From NCBI RefSeq assembly GCF_900109775.1, contig NZ_FOAX01000001.1:310001-374000 (forward strand): a stretch of DNA of 64,000 bases. Direction: 5' to 3'. Source of the stretch: Pseudoxanthomonas sp. GM95 (GTDB lineage Bacteria; Pseudomonadota; Gammaproteobacteria; Xanthomonadales; Xanthomonadaceae). Under the pieces are notes generated by a model. The model was not told the DNA's origin, searched no databases, and worked only from the letters and a program-made list of their open reading frames with translations. A program made the position numbers and the translations under genes. Every line of letters begins with the position of its first letter. Positions within the stretch are counted from its first letter, which is position 1. Of the stretch, positions 49,978-59,729 are shown one piece after another.

Positions 49978-50253
49978 GTGCCCAAGTACGTGATCGAACG
50001 TGACATTCCCGGCGCAGGGAAGCTGACGCCCGCCGAGCTCAACGGCATTTCCCAGCAGTCCTGCAGCGTGCTGCATGGCATGGGGCCGCAGATCCAATGG
50101 GTGCAGAGCTATGTCACCGACGACAAGATCTATTGCGTCTACATCGCGCCCGACGAAGCCAGCGTGCGCGAGCATGCGGCCAAGGGTGGGTTCCCGGCCA
50201 ATTCGGTGGCGCAGGTGCGTACGGTGATCGATCCGACCACGGCCGAAGCCTGA
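49978..50253 (+). CDS. DUF4242-family small protein
   Basis: A 91-residue protein opening with PKYVIERDIPGAGKLT and containing VQSYVTDDKIYCVYIAPDEA and VREHAAKGGFPANSVAQVR, the pattern of the DUF4242 family (ferredoxin-like alpha/beta fold; one Streptomyces member, SCO4226, binds nickel). The GTG start at 49978 is supported by CAGGAGG 5 nt upstream, the strongest ribosome-binding site in this area; earlier in-frame starts run into the palindromic element. Metal binding in this protein is not shown by the sequence alone. Confidence 0.82.
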   Translation: MPKYVIERDIPGAGKLTPAELNGISQQSCSVLHGMGPQIQWVQSYVTDDKIYCVYIAPDEASVREHAAKGGFPANSVAQVRTVIDPTTAEA

Positions 50254-50357
50254 TCGCCGCACATCGTGACCCCGAAAAGCGCGCCGCCTGCCGGCGCGTT
50301 TCTCATGCCGGATCCATCGCAGGTGGCGGACCTTGGACCATGGTCTAGACTAGGCCG

Positions 50358-50855
50358 ATGCTGCGCCACCGCCGCTTCCTGCTGACCATGCACCGGCTCG
50401 CCCTGATGGGCGCGCTGCTGATGGCGCTGGCGCCGGTGGTCAGCCGCTGGGTCCAGTCGCAGGCGCCGGCCGCGTCGCAGGCCATCCAGGCGATGTGCCA
50501 TGGCGTGGCTGCGCCGGTGGCGACCATGCCCGAACATGCTGGTATGGAGCACGCGGGCATGACGCATGCCGGGATGCAGCACGCCGGCCATGCGATGAAC
50601 ATGGACATGCCGATGCAGATGGCCATGCCGCTAGCGATGGAGTACGGCGCGGGCATGCCGATGCCGCCGGGCCACGACGAAGCCGCCTGCGATTACTGCG
50701 TGCTGGCTGCCAACCTGCTGCCGTTCGTGCTGGTGCTGCTGGTGCTGGCCTTGCTGGCCCCGGCGATCCACACCTTCCTGCCGTCGCTGGCCCGTCCGCG
50801 GATCGGCGGCGCCTGGCCTGCCCACGCCGCACGCGGCCCGCCGCTCCTGGCCTGA
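50358..50855 (+). CDS. DUF2946-type His/Met-rich protein (putative copper-related)
   Basis: A 165-residue protein with an N-terminal hydrophobic segment (about 13-29), a central His/Met-rich stretch (residues 58-92, HAGMEHAGMTHAGMQHAGHA followed by repeated Met), a CDYC pair near 111 and a second hydrophobic segment (about 115-136). This is the layout of DUF2946 proteins, which are often encoded near copper receptors and chaperones. The HAGM repeats look like soft-metal ligands for Cu(I). It is the first gene of a run with a TonB receptor, a PepSY protein and a PCu(A)C chaperone. The exact function is unknown. Confidence 0.78.
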   Translation: MLRHRRFLLTMHRLALMGALLMALAPVVSRWVQSQAPAASQAIQAMCHGVAAPVATMPEHAGMEHAGMTHAGMQHAGHAMNMDMPMQMAMPLAMEYGAGMPMPPGHDEAACDYCVLAANLLPFVLVLLVLALLAPAIHTFLPSLARPRIGGAWPAHAARGPPLLA

Positions 50856-50957
50856 AAGTCCTGACGTGCCTGCACCTTTGCGCCTGAAACCCGGCGTGCG
50901 GTGAAGGCTTGTGCGGCCTCCCGTCTGCAGGCCGGTCTTTCCCGGAGTGGTTCTCTC

Positions 50958-53036
50958 ATGTTTCGACCCGTTTCCGCGGCGGTCGTGCCGTCGCGTTTGG
51001 CGACGGCGCTGGCCGTCTGCCTGTGCACGCCTGCGGCTTTGGCCCAGGTGTCACCCAGCACTTCTGATTCCGTTCCCGATGCACGTCGTGCGGACGACAC
51101 GGCCCTGACCCTGGGCACCGTCCAGGTGGCCGGCCAGACCCAGGGCGCGCTGTCCACGCGCGGTGTGTTCAGTTCCGTCGATATCGTCGGCGCCGACCGC
51201 CTGCAGGACCAGGTCGTCGACCACAGCGCCGAACTGCTGGCACGCGCACCGGGCGTGCAGCTCACGCGTTTCCACATGGGCGTGGTGGGAACGAGCTTTT
51301 CGTTCCGCGGCTTCAATGCCGAGGGCCGGGTCAGCGCGATCAAGCTGTTGATCGATGGCATCCCGTCCAACGACAACACCGGCAACATGCCGTACCTGGA
51401 TGGGGTGTTTCCGATCGAAATCGCCGCGCTGGAAGTGGTGCGTGGCACCAACGATCCGCGCTACGGCCTCAACGCGATCGCCGGCGACGTCAACGTGGTC
51501 ACGCGCACGGGCGGCACCGACGGCCATGCGCGAGTGACCGTGGGCAGCTACGGCACGCAGGAGGTGCAGGTGACCAAGGGTTTCGAACAGGGCCCGTGGA
51601 GCGAGAACATCACCGCCGCCTGGCGCAGCACCGACAGCTATCGCGATCATGGCGACGGCCGCCAACGTGCGCTGTCCGGCAAATGGTTCTACACCGATCC
51701 CGACGCGCGCTGGCGCGCCGGCCTGACCGCACGCACGTATCGCAACGACGCACTGGAAGCGGGTTACTTCAGCACGCCGCAGCAGGTGCAGGACGCGCCG
51801 CGCAGCTCGCCCGGTTATGCGCGCGATGACCGCAGTCAGCGCCGCATCACCCAGCTGGCGCTGCAGGCCGAAGGCACGCTGACGCCGACCCTGGACTGGA
51901 GCACCAAGCTCCACCAGAGCCACTACGAAAACAGCCGCTGGGTGCGCTTTTCCGAAGCCGGCGTGCAGCAGGAGCGCGACAACGACGAAACCCATCGCGG
52001 CGTACTGGCGACGCTGACCTGGCGGCCGGTGGATGAGCGCTTCGTGCTGGAAGGCGGCGCCGACGCGCAGTGGCAGGACAACGCTGCGCAGCGCTATCGC
52101 ACGCTGGCGCGCGTGCGCACCAGCCAGATCCGCGACTGGGATTTCGATCTGGAAACCCGCGGTGCGTACGTGCAGGCCGTGATCCGCCCGACCGCGCGGC
52201 TCAAGCTGGTGCCGGCCTACCGCATCGACCACATTGGCGGGCACCTGGACGACGGTCTCACCGGCGCGACCTATCCCACCTATGACTACGGCCTGGTGCG
52301 CCAACCGAAATTCAGCGCGTCCTACACGCTCAGCGATGCGGTCACCGCGTACGGAAACTGGGGCCGCACCTTCCAGGTGGGCGTGGGAGATGGCAGCTAT
52401 CGCCGGGCGGAGGCCAACCTGCGGCCGTCGCTCAACGATGGCTGGGAAGCCGGCCTGCGCTTGCGTCCAAGCAGCTGGCTGGATGCGCGCGTGGCGTACT
52501 GGGAGCAGCGTGCATCGGGCGAGGTCGCCACCGTGCTGGGCGTCACCGGCACCGCCGATCAGAGCGCGGTGGCCAATGTCGGGTCCACCCTGCGACGCGG
52601 CTGGGATGCGCAGCTCAACCTGCACGCGGGCGAGCAGTGGGAAGGCTGGCTGTCGTATGCGCGGCAGAAGGCGACCATCGTCGATCCCGATCCCAGCGCG
52701 CCTGACACGCGTGGCCGCGAGATCGAGAACGTGCCGCACTACCTCGCCTCGGCCGGTGTGGAATTCCAGGCGACGTCGGCGTTCAAGCTCTCGGCCTCGG
52801 TGACGGCGCAGGGCGATTACTTCATCGACCGCACCAACACGCTCGGGCGCTACGGCGGCTATACGCTGCTGGATCTCGGCGCGGAGTGGGCCTTGCCGCA
52901 CAACACGAGCCTGTCGTTGCAGTTGAAGAACGTCACCGATCGCCGCTACGTGTACGCCTGGTACGACACCGGCTCGTATGGCTATTCGCCCGGTGACGGA
53001 CGCGCGCTGTACGCCTCGCTGGGTTGGGATTTCTGA
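50958..53036 (+). CDS. TonB-dependent receptor, probably metal (copper) or metallophore uptake
   Basis: A 692-residue outer-membrane receptor with signal peptide (1-30, PAALAQ), TonB-box-like TLGTVQVAGQ, plug (about 60-190; FSFRGFNAEGRVSAIKLLID) and a 22-strand-type barrel ending LYASLGWDF with C-terminal Phe. Its size is in the range of siderophore and copper receptors. GGAG lies 10 nt before ATG 50958. The stop overlaps the start of a PepSY membrane protein by 1 nt, so the pair is translationally coupled. The neighbours (DUF2946, PCu(A)C) point to copper; a ferric-siderophore receptor with a PepSY reductase is the main alternative. Confidence 0.9.
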   Translation: MFRPVSAAVVPSRLATALAVCLCTPAALAQVSPSTSDSVPDARRADDTALTLGTVQVAGQTQGALSTRGVFSSVDIVGADRLQDQVVDHSAELLARAPGVQLTRFHMGVVGTSFSFRGFNAEGRVSAIKLLIDGIPSNDNTGNMPYLDGVFPIEIAALEVVRGTNDPRYGLNAIAGDVNVVTRTGGTDGHARVTVGSYGTQEVQVTKGFEQGPWSENITAAWRSTDSYRDHGDGRQRALSGKWFYTDPDARWRAGLTARTYRNDALEAGYFSTPQQVQDAPRSSPGYARDDRSQRRITQLALQAEGTLTPTLDWSTKLHQSHYENSRWVRFSEAGVQQERDNDETHRGVLATLTWRPVDERFVLEGGADAQWQDNAAQRYRTLARVRTSQIRDWDFDLETRGAYVQAVIRPTARLKLVPAYRIDHIGGHLDDGLTGATYPTYDYGLVRQPKFSASYTLSDAVTAYGNWGRTFQVGVGDGSYRRAEANLRPSLNDGWEAGLRLRPSSWLDARVAYWEQRASGEVATVLGVTGTADQSAVANVGSTLRRGWDAQLNLHAGEQWEGWLSYARQKATIVDPDPSAPDTRGREIENVPHYLASAGVEFQATSAFKLSASVTAQGDYFIDRTNTLGRYGGYTLLDLGAEWALPHNTSLSLQLKNVTDRRYVYAWYDTGSYGYSPGDGRALYASLGWDF

Positions 53037-54463
53037 TGGCCGTGACCACTTGGCCGCAGGGCGAAGGCATCACCGCCAAGGCGCTGTATCGCGCGGTGTG
53101 GCGCTGGCATTTCTACGCGGGCCTGCTGGTGCTGCCGTTCCTGGCGTGGCTGGCGTTGACCGGCGCGGCGTTCGTCTATCACAAGCCGCTGGACCGGCTG
53201 GTGCATCACCACCTGCTGGTGGTGACGCCTTCGTCGACGCCACAGGCATCGCCGCAACGCATTGCTGAGGCCGCATTGGCAGCGCAGCCAGGGCAGGTGT
53301 TCCGCTATACCACGCCGGTCACCGCCGATGCCTCGGCCGAAGTGGGCGTTGTCACCGCGCGTGGCGAACGGCGCGTGGTCTATGTCGATCCGGGCGATGC
53401 ACGCGTGTTGGGTTCGCTGCCCGATCGCGGCACCTTCGGCTGGACCATGCGCCGCTTGCACAGCCTGGACCTGCTCGGCACCTGGGCCAACGCCTTGATC
53501 GAGATCTCCGCGGGCTGGGCGATCCTGCTGGTGCTGACCGGCGTCTACCTGTGGTGGCCGCGTGGAAGGAAAGGCGGCGTCGTCACCGTACGTGGCAAGC
53601 CGGCGCAGCGCCTGTTCTGGCGCGACCTGCATGCGGTGACCGGCATCGCCGCTGGGGGTGCGCTGCTGTTCCTGGCGCTGACCGGGATGCCGTGGTCGTG
53701 GTTCTGGGGCGCGCAGGTCAATGCGCTGGCCAACGGGCATGACTACGGCTATCCGGCCGGCGTGCGCGTGCAGGTGCCGATGTCGCAACAGCGCCTGGCC
53801 CACAGCACGGTGCCGGCCTGGTCGCTGCAGCAGGCGCAACTGCCGCAGTCGACGCCACCGGACGCGATGGCCGACATGCCCAACATGGAACACGCCGGCC
53901 ACGGCGGCATGGCGATGGGCGCCAGCGCACCGCAGGCCGGCGCGATCGGGCTGGATGCAGCGCTGAAACAGTTCGACTTGCGCGGACTTGCGCCGGGCTA
54001 CAGCGTGTCGCTGCCGCAGGGTGCGCGCGGGGTCTATACCGCCTCGGTCTATCCGGACGACCTGCATCGCCAGCGCGTGGTGCATCTGGATCAGTACAGC
54101 GGCCAAGTGCTGCTGGACATGGATTACGCCGACTACGGTCCGCTGGCCAAGGCGCTGGAATGGAGCATCAACGTGCACATGGGCCAGGAATTCGGCTGGC
54201 TCAACCAGCTGCTGCTGGTGCTGGCCTGCGCCTGCATCGTGCTGCTGTGCGTGAGCGCGGCGGTGATGTGGTGGAAGCGTCGCCCAAGCGGATCGCTCGG
54301 CGTGCCGCCGCTACCCGCGCAACCGCGGGCATTGAAGGTGGTGGTCGGCCTGCTGGTGATCGGTGGCGTGCTGTTTCCGCTGGTCGGGCTGTCGCTGCTG
54401 CTGATGCTGGCAGTGGACCTCGGCTGGGTGATGCGGCGCCAGCGCCGCGCGGTATCGACGTAA
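53036..54463 (+). CDS. PepSY-associated transmembrane protein (PepSY_TM)
   Basis: A 475-residue inner-membrane protein with four main hydrophobic segments: about 24-46 (LLVLPFLAWLALTGAAFVYH), 160-180, 206-224 and 392-415, and a further pair at the C-terminus. Periplasmic PepSY-like domains lie between them. A Met/His stretch in the periplasmic part (MADMPNMEHAGHGGMAMG, about 281-298) resembles the HAGM repeats of the upstream DUF2946 protein. PepSY_TM proteins next to TonB receptors act as inner-membrane reductases or partners in metal or siderophore uptake. It begins in the receptor stop codon (TGATG). Confidence 0.87.
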   Translation: MAVTTWPQGEGITAKALYRAVWRWHFYAGLLVLPFLAWLALTGAAFVYHKPLDRLVHHHLLVVTPSSTPQASPQRIAEAALAAQPGQVFRYTTPVTADASAEVGVVTARGERRVVYVDPGDARVLGSLPDRGTFGWTMRRLHSLDLLGTWANALIEISAGWAILLVLTGVYLWWPRGRKGGVVTVRGKPAQRLFWRDLHAVTGIAAGGALLFLALTGMPWSWFWGAQVNALANGHDYGYPAGVRVQVPMSQQRLAHSTVPAWSLQQAQLPQSTPPDAMADMPNMEHAGHGGMAMGASAPQAGAIGLDAALKQFDLRGLAPGYSVSLPQGARGVYTASVYPDDLHRQRVVHLDQYSGQVLLDMDYADYGPLAKALEWSINVHMGQEFGWLNQLLLVLACACIVLLCVSAAVMWWKRRPSGSLGVPPLPAQPRALKVVVGLLVIGGVLFPLVGLSLLLMLAVDLGWVMRRQRRAVST

Positions 54464-54555
54464 CGCGTGCCCACGCACAGCACGTGCGTGGCTTTGTATC
54501 GTAGGACCGTCGCGGCGCCGGTATGCGCCGCATTCCTTGAGGAGAGGCAAGGCTC

Positions 54556-55035
54556 ATGTTGAAACCCGTCTTCACCGCGGCGTTGTTGTTGCTGTCCGCG
54601 TTCGCCCACGGCGCCACGCCTGCAGGCGTGCAGGTCAGCAACGCCTGGATGCGTGCCACGCCGCCGCAGGCGCCGACCGCTGCGGGCTATCTGACCGTGA
54701 TCAACCACGGCGCCCAGCCCGACCGCCTGCTGTCGATCAGCAGCGATGCGGCCGAACGCGTCGAGCTGCACAGCAGCGACATGCAGGGCGGCGTGATGCG
54801 CATGCGCAAGCTCGACTATGGCGTCGCATTGCCTGCCGGGGGAACCGTCGCGCTGGCGCCGTCGGGCACCCACCTGATGTTCATCGCGCCGCGCAAGCCG
54901 CTGGTGGCCGGGCAGGTGGTCACCGCGACGCTGCGCTTCGCCCATGCCGCGCCGCAGGTGGTGCAGTTCAAGGTCATGCCGCTGGGTGCCATGCCGTCTT
55001 CCCATGACCACGACATGCCGGGCATGAAGATGTAG
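54556..55035 (+). CDS. Periplasmic copper chaperone PCu(A)C
   Basis: A 159-residue exported copper-binding protein. A signal peptide (1-19, FAHGA) precedes a cupredoxin-like domain with the Cu(I) ligands H72 and M83 (VELHSSDMQGGVMRMRKL) and H106 and M108 (GTHLMFI), and a C-terminal His/Met tail (SSHDHDMPGMKM) that can bind Cu(II). PCu(A)C proteins load copper into the CuA/CuB sites of cytochrome oxidase. ATG 54556 with GAGG about 11 nt upstream is chosen. It is 92 nt after the PepSY gene and supports a copper role for the whole cluster. Confidence 0.92.
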   Translation: MLKPVFTAALLLLSAFAHGATPAGVQVSNAWMRATPPQAPTAAGYLTVINHGAQPDRLLSISSDAAERVELHSSDMQGGVMRMRKLDYGVALPAGGTVALAPSGTHLMFIAPRKPLVAGQVVTATLRFAHAAPQVVQFKVMPLGAMPSSHDHDMPGMKM

Positions 55036-55085
55036 CCTCGCCTGCTCTGCAGGCCGGTCTCGCGCGACGCACAGGGGGTGTGGAA

Positions 55086-55451
55086 ATGAAGCGGATGTCG
55101 ATGATGGTGGCGCGCCTTTACGCGCCGGCCCCAGTACTGGTGATCGGCGGCTGGCTGGCCTCGTTCGCGGTCGAACACGCCGACGGCCTGCTGGGCGTGC
55201 ACGGCGCGCGCCAGGCCGGCTCGCTGCTGGCCTTGCTGGGCACGGGCTTGGGCTTTGTCTGGGCGATGCTGGCCAGCTGGCGCCTGTACCTGTGGCTGCG
55301 CGGGATGGAACAGGGCCGCTGCCACTGCGGCGGCCTGCTGTCGCGCCCGCGCCGCAAGGGCCATGGGCCGGCGTATCGCAAATGCCTGGCCTGCGGCGAG
55401 AAGGTGCCGCTGGTGGCGCCGCCGATGCCCGACGCACCGTCGGGTACCTGA
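55086..55451 (+). CDS. Small membrane protein with C-terminal zinc-ribbon-like cysteines
   Basis: A 121-residue protein with two hydrophobic segments (about 14-30 and 44-66) and a cytoplasmic tail with two Cys pairs, CHCGG (about 81-85) and CLACG (about 101-105), a spacing that fits a zinc ribbon. I do not recognise the family. ATG 55086 has AGGGG 8 nt upstream; a GTG at 55080 is in frame. It follows the copper chaperone by 50 nt and may belong to the same transcript. It ends 12 nt from a convergent gene. Confidence 0.65.
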   Translation: MKRMSMMVARLYAPAPVLVIGGWLASFAVEHADGLLGVHGARQAGSLLALLGTGLGFVWAMLASWRLYLWLRGMEQGRCHCGGLLSRPRRKGHGPAYRKCLACGEKVPLVAPPMPDAPSGT

Positions 55452-55463
55452 CGTCGCTGTTGC

Positions 55464-57086
55464 TCAGGCCGGCGAGGTGCTGGCCTGTTCCAGCTCGGCT
55501 TTGGCCTGGTTGCGCAGCAAAAACCGCTGTATCTTGCCGCTGGGGGTCTTGGGCAATTCGTTGACGAAGGCGATCTCGCGCGGGTAGGCGTGTGCGGACA
55601 GGCGCTGCTTCACGTACTGGGCTAATTCGGTGGCCAGCGCGTCGCTGCCCGCGGCACCGGCGCGCAGCACCACGTAGGCCTTCACCAGCTCCAGGCGCTC
55701 GGGATCGGGTTTGCCGACCACGCCGGCCTCGACCACGTCGGGGTGTTCGAGCAGGCAACTCTCCACGTCGAACGGGCCGATGCGATAGCCAGCCGAGGTG
55801 ATCACATCGTCGCTGCGACCGACGAAGGCGATGCTGCCGTCGTCATTGCGCTCGACCGTATCGCCGGTGAGGTACCAGCCGTCCTTGAACGGCTGCGTGT
55901 CCGCCTGCCAGTAGCCGCGGAAGAACAGCGCCGGCGAATCGGCGATGTGCACCGCCAGCATGCCCGGCGTGCCGACCGGCTGCGGCTTGCCGTCTTCGCC
56001 TAAAACTTCGAGTCGATACCCAGGCAGCGGATAGCCGGCGCTGCCGGCCTGCACCGGATGGGCCAGCGCGTGGTGGTTGCACAGGGTCATGCCGGTCTCG
56101 GTCTGGCCGTAGTGGTCGTGGATCAGCGTGCCCAGCGCCTTGTCGAACCAGCGGATCACTTCCGGGTTGAGCGGCTCGCCGGCACTGCTGACCGCACGCA
56201 GCTGGCCCTTGACCGCCGCGGCAGGCGCGTCGCCGGCGGCCATCAGCATGCGGTAGGCGGTGGGCGCGCCCATCAGGTTGGTCACGCCCAGCTGGGCGAT
56301 GGTGGCGTAGCAGCTCTCAACGGTGAACGGGCCCTCGTGGAAAGTCGTCGAATGGCCCAGCGCCAGCGGCCCGGCGATGCCGTAGTACAGGCCGTAGGCC
56401 CAGCCCGGGTCGGCGATGTTCCAGAGCGTGTCGTCGGCGCGCAGGTCCACGGCCTCGCGCATGTACGTGGCCATCACGTCCAGCCCGTGCAGCGGCACCA
56501 TCAGCCCCTTGGGCGCACCGACGGTGCCGGAGGTGAACATGATCATGCACGGGTCTTCGCGGGTCAGCGGGACCGGGTCGAACGCGGTCGGCAGGCTGTC
56601 CATCGCACGCCAGAAATGCTCCTCGCCGTCCGCGTCCAAGGTGAGGATCTGGGCGGTGGTGGCGATCTCGTCCAGCTTGGCGCGCTGGTCGCGCGCGGAG
56701 ACCACCAGCCTGGCACCGCTGGTGGACAGGCGATGCTCCAGCGACTTGGGCCCGAACGCGGTAAACAGCGGCTGGTAGACGCCACCGGCGCGCCAGGTGC
56801 CCAGGATCACGATCAGCAGTTCCAGCCGGCGCGGCAGCAGCCCGGCCACCACGTCGCCGGGCTTGAGCCCGCGCGCGACCAGCAGGTGGGCGAACTGCGC
56901 CGACCAGCCATCCAGTTCCTCGAAGGTGTAGCGCCGCACCTGGCGCTGCAGGTCCACCCAGCACAGCGCCTCGCGCTGCTGGCCCAGGTGCGCGCCGACG
57001 CAGGTGGTCCAGGCGTTGACCGGTCCTTCCAGCGGTGCGGAAGGCGGTTGGCGGACGTGTTCGAAATAGTCGCGTGGTGTGGTCAT
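55464..57086 (-). CDS. AMP-dependent acyl-CoA synthetase/ligase
   Basis: A 540-residue ANL-superfamily enzyme that activates a carboxylic acid via an acyl-adenylate to acyl-CoA. The P-loop-like motif is MIMFTSGTVGAPKGLMVP (about 205-222), the adenylate motif is DHYGQTETGM, the hinge is GRSDDVITSAGYRIGP and the catalytic lysine is in PKTPSGKIQRF near the C-terminus. The group resembles acetyl/propionyl/benzoate-type or medium-chain acyl-CoA synthetases (AcsA/MACS). ATG 57086 was chosen over an open frame to 57155. It is 170 nt past the cysH end on the same strand, behind a terminator, so it is probably its own unit. Confidence 0.88.
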   Translation of the reverse strand: MTTPRDYFEHVRQPPSAPLEGPVNAWTTCVGAHLGQQREALCWVDLQRQVRRYTFEELDGWSAQFAHLLVARGLKPGDVVAGLLPRRLELLIVILGTWRAGGVYQPLFTAFGPKSLEHRLSTSGARLVVSARDQRAKLDEIATTAQILTLDADGEEHFWRAMDSLPTAFDPVPLTREDPCMIMFTSGTVGAPKGLMVPLHGLDVMATYMREAVDLRADDTLWNIADPGWAYGLYYGIAGPLALGHSTTFHEGPFTVESCYATIAQLGVTNLMGAPTAYRMLMAAGDAPAAAVKGQLRAVSSAGEPLNPEVIRWFDKALGTLIHDHYGQTETGMTLCNHHALAHPVQAGSAGYPLPGYRLEVLGEDGKPQPVGTPGMLAVHIADSPALFFRGYWQADTQPFKDGWYLTGDTVERNDDGSIAFVGRSDDVITSAGYRIGPFDVESCLLEHPDVVEAGVVGKPDPERLELVKAYVVLRAGAAGSDALATELAQYVKQRLSAHAYPREIAFVNELPKTPSGKIQRFLLRNQAKAELEQASTSPA

Positions 57087-57194
57087 GCGCGGGTCCCGAA
57101 GCGAGGCCCGCACAGTAACCCGATCAATACGCCAGCGGATGTTGTCCCGCGCCATGGCGCCTGGGACGCGCTGTTGCAGCGGCTTTGGCCACGC

Positions 57195-57226
57195 AAAAAA
57201 AAGGGCCGGCGCTCCTGCCGGCCCTT
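57195..57226 (-). terminator. Rho-independent terminator of the cysJIH operon
   Basis: On the minus strand AAGGGCCGGC (57226-57217), a 6-nt loop and GCCGGCCCTT (57210-57201) run into eight T. It is 28 nt past the cysH stop. Confidence 0.93.
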
Positions 57227-57253
57227 AAGGGGAGAGAGATGCAACGTGTGGCG

Positions 57254-57991
57254 TCATAGCTGCTCGTGGATACCGCATTCACGCTTGAGGCCGAAGAAGC
57301 GTGTGTCTTCCTCGCGCATGCCCGGCTCCCAGCGGCGGGTGGTGTGGAAGTCGCCGATCGAGACGTAGCCTTCTTCCCACAGCGGGTGATAGGGCAGGTC
57401 GTTGGCCTTCATGTACTGCCAGATGTCGCGATCGGTCCAGTCGGCGATCGGGCTGACCTTCCAGCGCTGCCCGCGCAGCTGCACGATCGGCGTGTGGGTG
57501 CGGCTGGTGGCCTGCTGGCGGCGCAGGCCGGTGAACCAGGTGCCGGCGTCCAGCTCGTCCAGGGCACGGCGCATCGGCTCGACCTTGCGCAGGCTGTTGT
57601 ACTGCTCGATGCCCACCACGCCCTGTTCCCACAGGCGGCCATGGCGCGCTTCCATCCAGGCGCGGCTGACCAGCGGGCGGAAGATCTTGATGTTGAGCTT
57701 GAGCCGCTCGATCAGCTCATCGGCGAAGCGGTACGTCTCCGGGAACAGGTAGCCCGTGTCGATCAGGATCACCGGGATATCCGGCTTCTGCTGGGTGACC
57801 AGGTGCAGGGTCACCGCCGACTGCGCGCCGAAGCTGGACGAGAGCACCGCCTGCGCGGGTCCGTGTTCCAGGGCCCAGGCCACGCGCGCCTGCGCGCTCA
57901 TCGTCTCGAGCGCGGTGTTGGCCTTGTCCAGGTCAACACTGTCGGGCGCAGTGGTCTCGTGGGGATCGTCGTTGGCGGGCAGCGCGGTCAT
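57254..57991 (-). CDS. cysH: Phosphoadenylyl-sulfate (PAPS) reductase
   Basis: CysH reduces PAPS to sulfite with thioredoxin. The 245-residue protein has the [12 protein letters not shown]-loop-like segment near residue 51, the [16 protein letters not shown] block, SLRKVEPM and [13 protein letters not shown] near residue 150, and the catalytic cysteine C239 in the C-terminal ECGIHEQL. There are no extra cysteine pairs, so it is the PAPS-type rather than the Fe-S APS reductase. The start ATG overlaps the cysI stop by 4 nt; it is the last gene of cysJ-cysI-cysH. Confidence 0.95.
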   Translation of the reverse strand: MTALPANDDPHETTAPDSVDLDKANTALETMSAQARVAWALEHGPAQAVLSSSFGAQSAVTLHLVTQQKPDIPVILIDTGYLFPETYRFADELIERLKLNIKIFRPLVSRAWMEARHGRLWEQGVVGIEQYNSLRKVEPMRRALDELDAGTWFTGLRRQQATSRTHTPIVQLRGQRWKVSPIADWTDRDIWQYMKANDLPYHPLWEEGYVSIGDFHTTRRWEPGMREEDTRFFGLKRECGIHEQL

Positions 57992-59709
57992 GCGTGCAGT
58001 TCCACAGGGATCGAACGGTTGGTGGGATAGGGCGGCAGGTCGATCGCGCCGGCGCGATGCAGGAAATCGCCGAAGCCTTCGTCGGCGATGCGCTCGCTCG
58101 CGTAGCGGCCGAACAGCGGGTCCAGTTCGCCGAGGATCTGGTCTTCGGTGATGTTTTCGCGATACAGCGTGTTGAGGCGCTGGCCGCGATGGTCGCCGCC
58201 GAGCATCAGGTTGTAACGGCCGGGTGCCTTGCCCACCAGGGCGATCTCGGCCAGGTACGGGCGCGAGCAGCCGTTGGGGCAACCGGAGATGCGCAGCACG
58301 ATCGGTGCTTCGGTCAATGCGTGTTTTTCCAGCAGCGGCTGCAGCTTGTCGCTGAACTCGGGCAGATAGCGCTCGGCTTCGGCCATGGCCAGGCCGCAGG
58401 TCGGCAGCGCCACGCAGGCCATTGCCTTGCGGGCCAGCGCGGTCGGCAACGCATTGCCGGCATCCAGGCCGTGCTGCTGCACCAGCGCATCGATGGCGAC
58501 CTTGTGGTGCTCGCTGATATTGGAGATCACCAGGTTCTGGTTGGACGTCATGCGGAACTCGCCGCTGGCATCGGTGCCCTGCAGCAGCACGGCGATTTCG
58601 CGCAGGCCGGTCAGATGCGTGGCCGCGCCCACGTCGGCGATGCGGCCGGCGGAGATCGACAGGGTCAGGTGCCAGCGGCCATCGGTGCCCTGGGTCCAGC
58701 CATAGCGGTCGCCGTTGTGATCGAAGGAAAATGCACGCGCCGGCTGGAAGGTCACGCCGGCACGTTCCTCGATCTGCGCCTTGATGAAGTCCAGGCCCTT
58801 GTCGTCGATCGTGTACTTGAAGCGCGCGCGCTTGCGCACGGCGCGGTTGCCGTAATCGCGCTGGGTGGTGACCACCGCGGTAGCGACATCCAGCAGCTGT
58901 TCGCGGGTGATGAAGCCGACTACATCGGCCACGCGCGGGTAGGTTTCCGCATCGCCGTGGGAAGCGCCCATGCCGCCGCCAAGGCTCACGTTATAGCCGG
59001 CGATCTGGCCATCGTCACCGGTGATACCGATGAAACCCAGGTCGTTGGCGAACACGTCCACGTCGTTGATCGGCGGCAGCGCGAAGCCGATCTTGAACTT
59101 GCGCGGCAGGTACTTGTCGCCGTAGACCGGCTCGGTCTCCTCGCCGGCGCCGGCGACCTTTTCCTCGTCCAGCCAGATCTCGTAATAGGCGCGGGTGTTG
59201 GGCAGCAGGTGCTCGGAAGTCGCGGCCGCATCGGCGTAGAGCGTGGCGTGCGCATCGGACAGCAGCGGGTTGGCCGCGACCTGCACGTTGCGGTTGACGT
59301 CGCCGCAGGCGGCCAGCGTATCGATCAGCGCGGCGTTGATCGCCTGCATCGTCGATTTCAATTCGCGCTTGATGACCCCGTGGAACTGGAACGCCTGGCG
59401 CGTGGTGACGCGCAGCGAGTGGTTGCCGTACTCGGTAGCGATGGCATCCAGCTTGATCCACTGCTCTGGCGTGATGACGCCGCCCGGCGTGCGCGTGCGG
59501 ATCATGAACTGGTAGGCCGGCTCCAGCTTCTGGCGACGGCGCTCATCGCGGATGTCGCGGTCGTCCTGCTGGTAGCTGCCGTGGTACTTGATCAGCGTCT
59601 GGTCGTCCTCGCGCAGCGCGCCGGTGACCTGGTCGGCCAGGCTTTCCAGCAGGCTGCCACGCAGGCGGCGGCTCTGGCCCTTGATGTCTTCGACGGAATG
59701 GTTGCTCAT
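57988..59709 (-). CDS. cysI: Sulfite reductase (NADPH) hemoprotein beta-component
   Basis: CysI carries sirohaem and a [4Fe-4S] cluster and reduces sulfite to sulfide with electrons from CysJ. The 573-residue protein has the four cluster cysteines in [15 protein letters not shown] (a pair six apart) and [10 protein letters not shown] (a pair four apart). Sirohaem-binding basic residues lie in [13 protein letters not shown], and [14 protein letters not shown] is the conserved block near 155. It starts 20 nt after the cysJ stop and overlaps cysH, so the three genes are one operon. Confidence 0.96.
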   Translation of the reverse strand: MSNHSVEDIKGQSRRLRGSLLESLADQVTGALREDDQTLIKYHGSYQQDDRDIRDERRRQKLEPAYQFMIRTRTPGGVITPEQWIKLDAIATEYGNHSLRVTTRQAFQFHGVIKRELKSTMQAINAALIDTLAACGDVNRNVQVAANPLLSDAHATLYADAAATSEHLLPNTRAYYEIWLDEEKVAGAGEETEPVYGDKYLPRKFKIGFALPPINDVDVFANDLGFIGITGDDGQIAGYNVSLGGGMGASHGDAETYPRVADVVGFITREQLLDVATAVVTTQRDYGNRAVRKRARFKYTIDDKGLDFIKAQIEERAGVTFQPARAFSFDHNGDRYGWTQGTDGRWHLTLSISAGRIADVGAATHLTGLREIAVLLQGTDASGEFRMTSNQNLVISNISEHHKVAIDALVQQHGLDAGNALPTALARKAMACVALPTCGLAMAEAERYLPEFSDKLQPLLEKHALTEAPIVLRISGCPNGCSRPYLAEIALVGKAPGRYNLMLGGDHRGQRLNTLYRENITEDQILGELDPLFGRYASERIADEGFGDFLHRAGAIDLPPYPTNRSIPVELHA

Positions 59710-59729
59710 GATCGTTGGCTGACGAGGTC

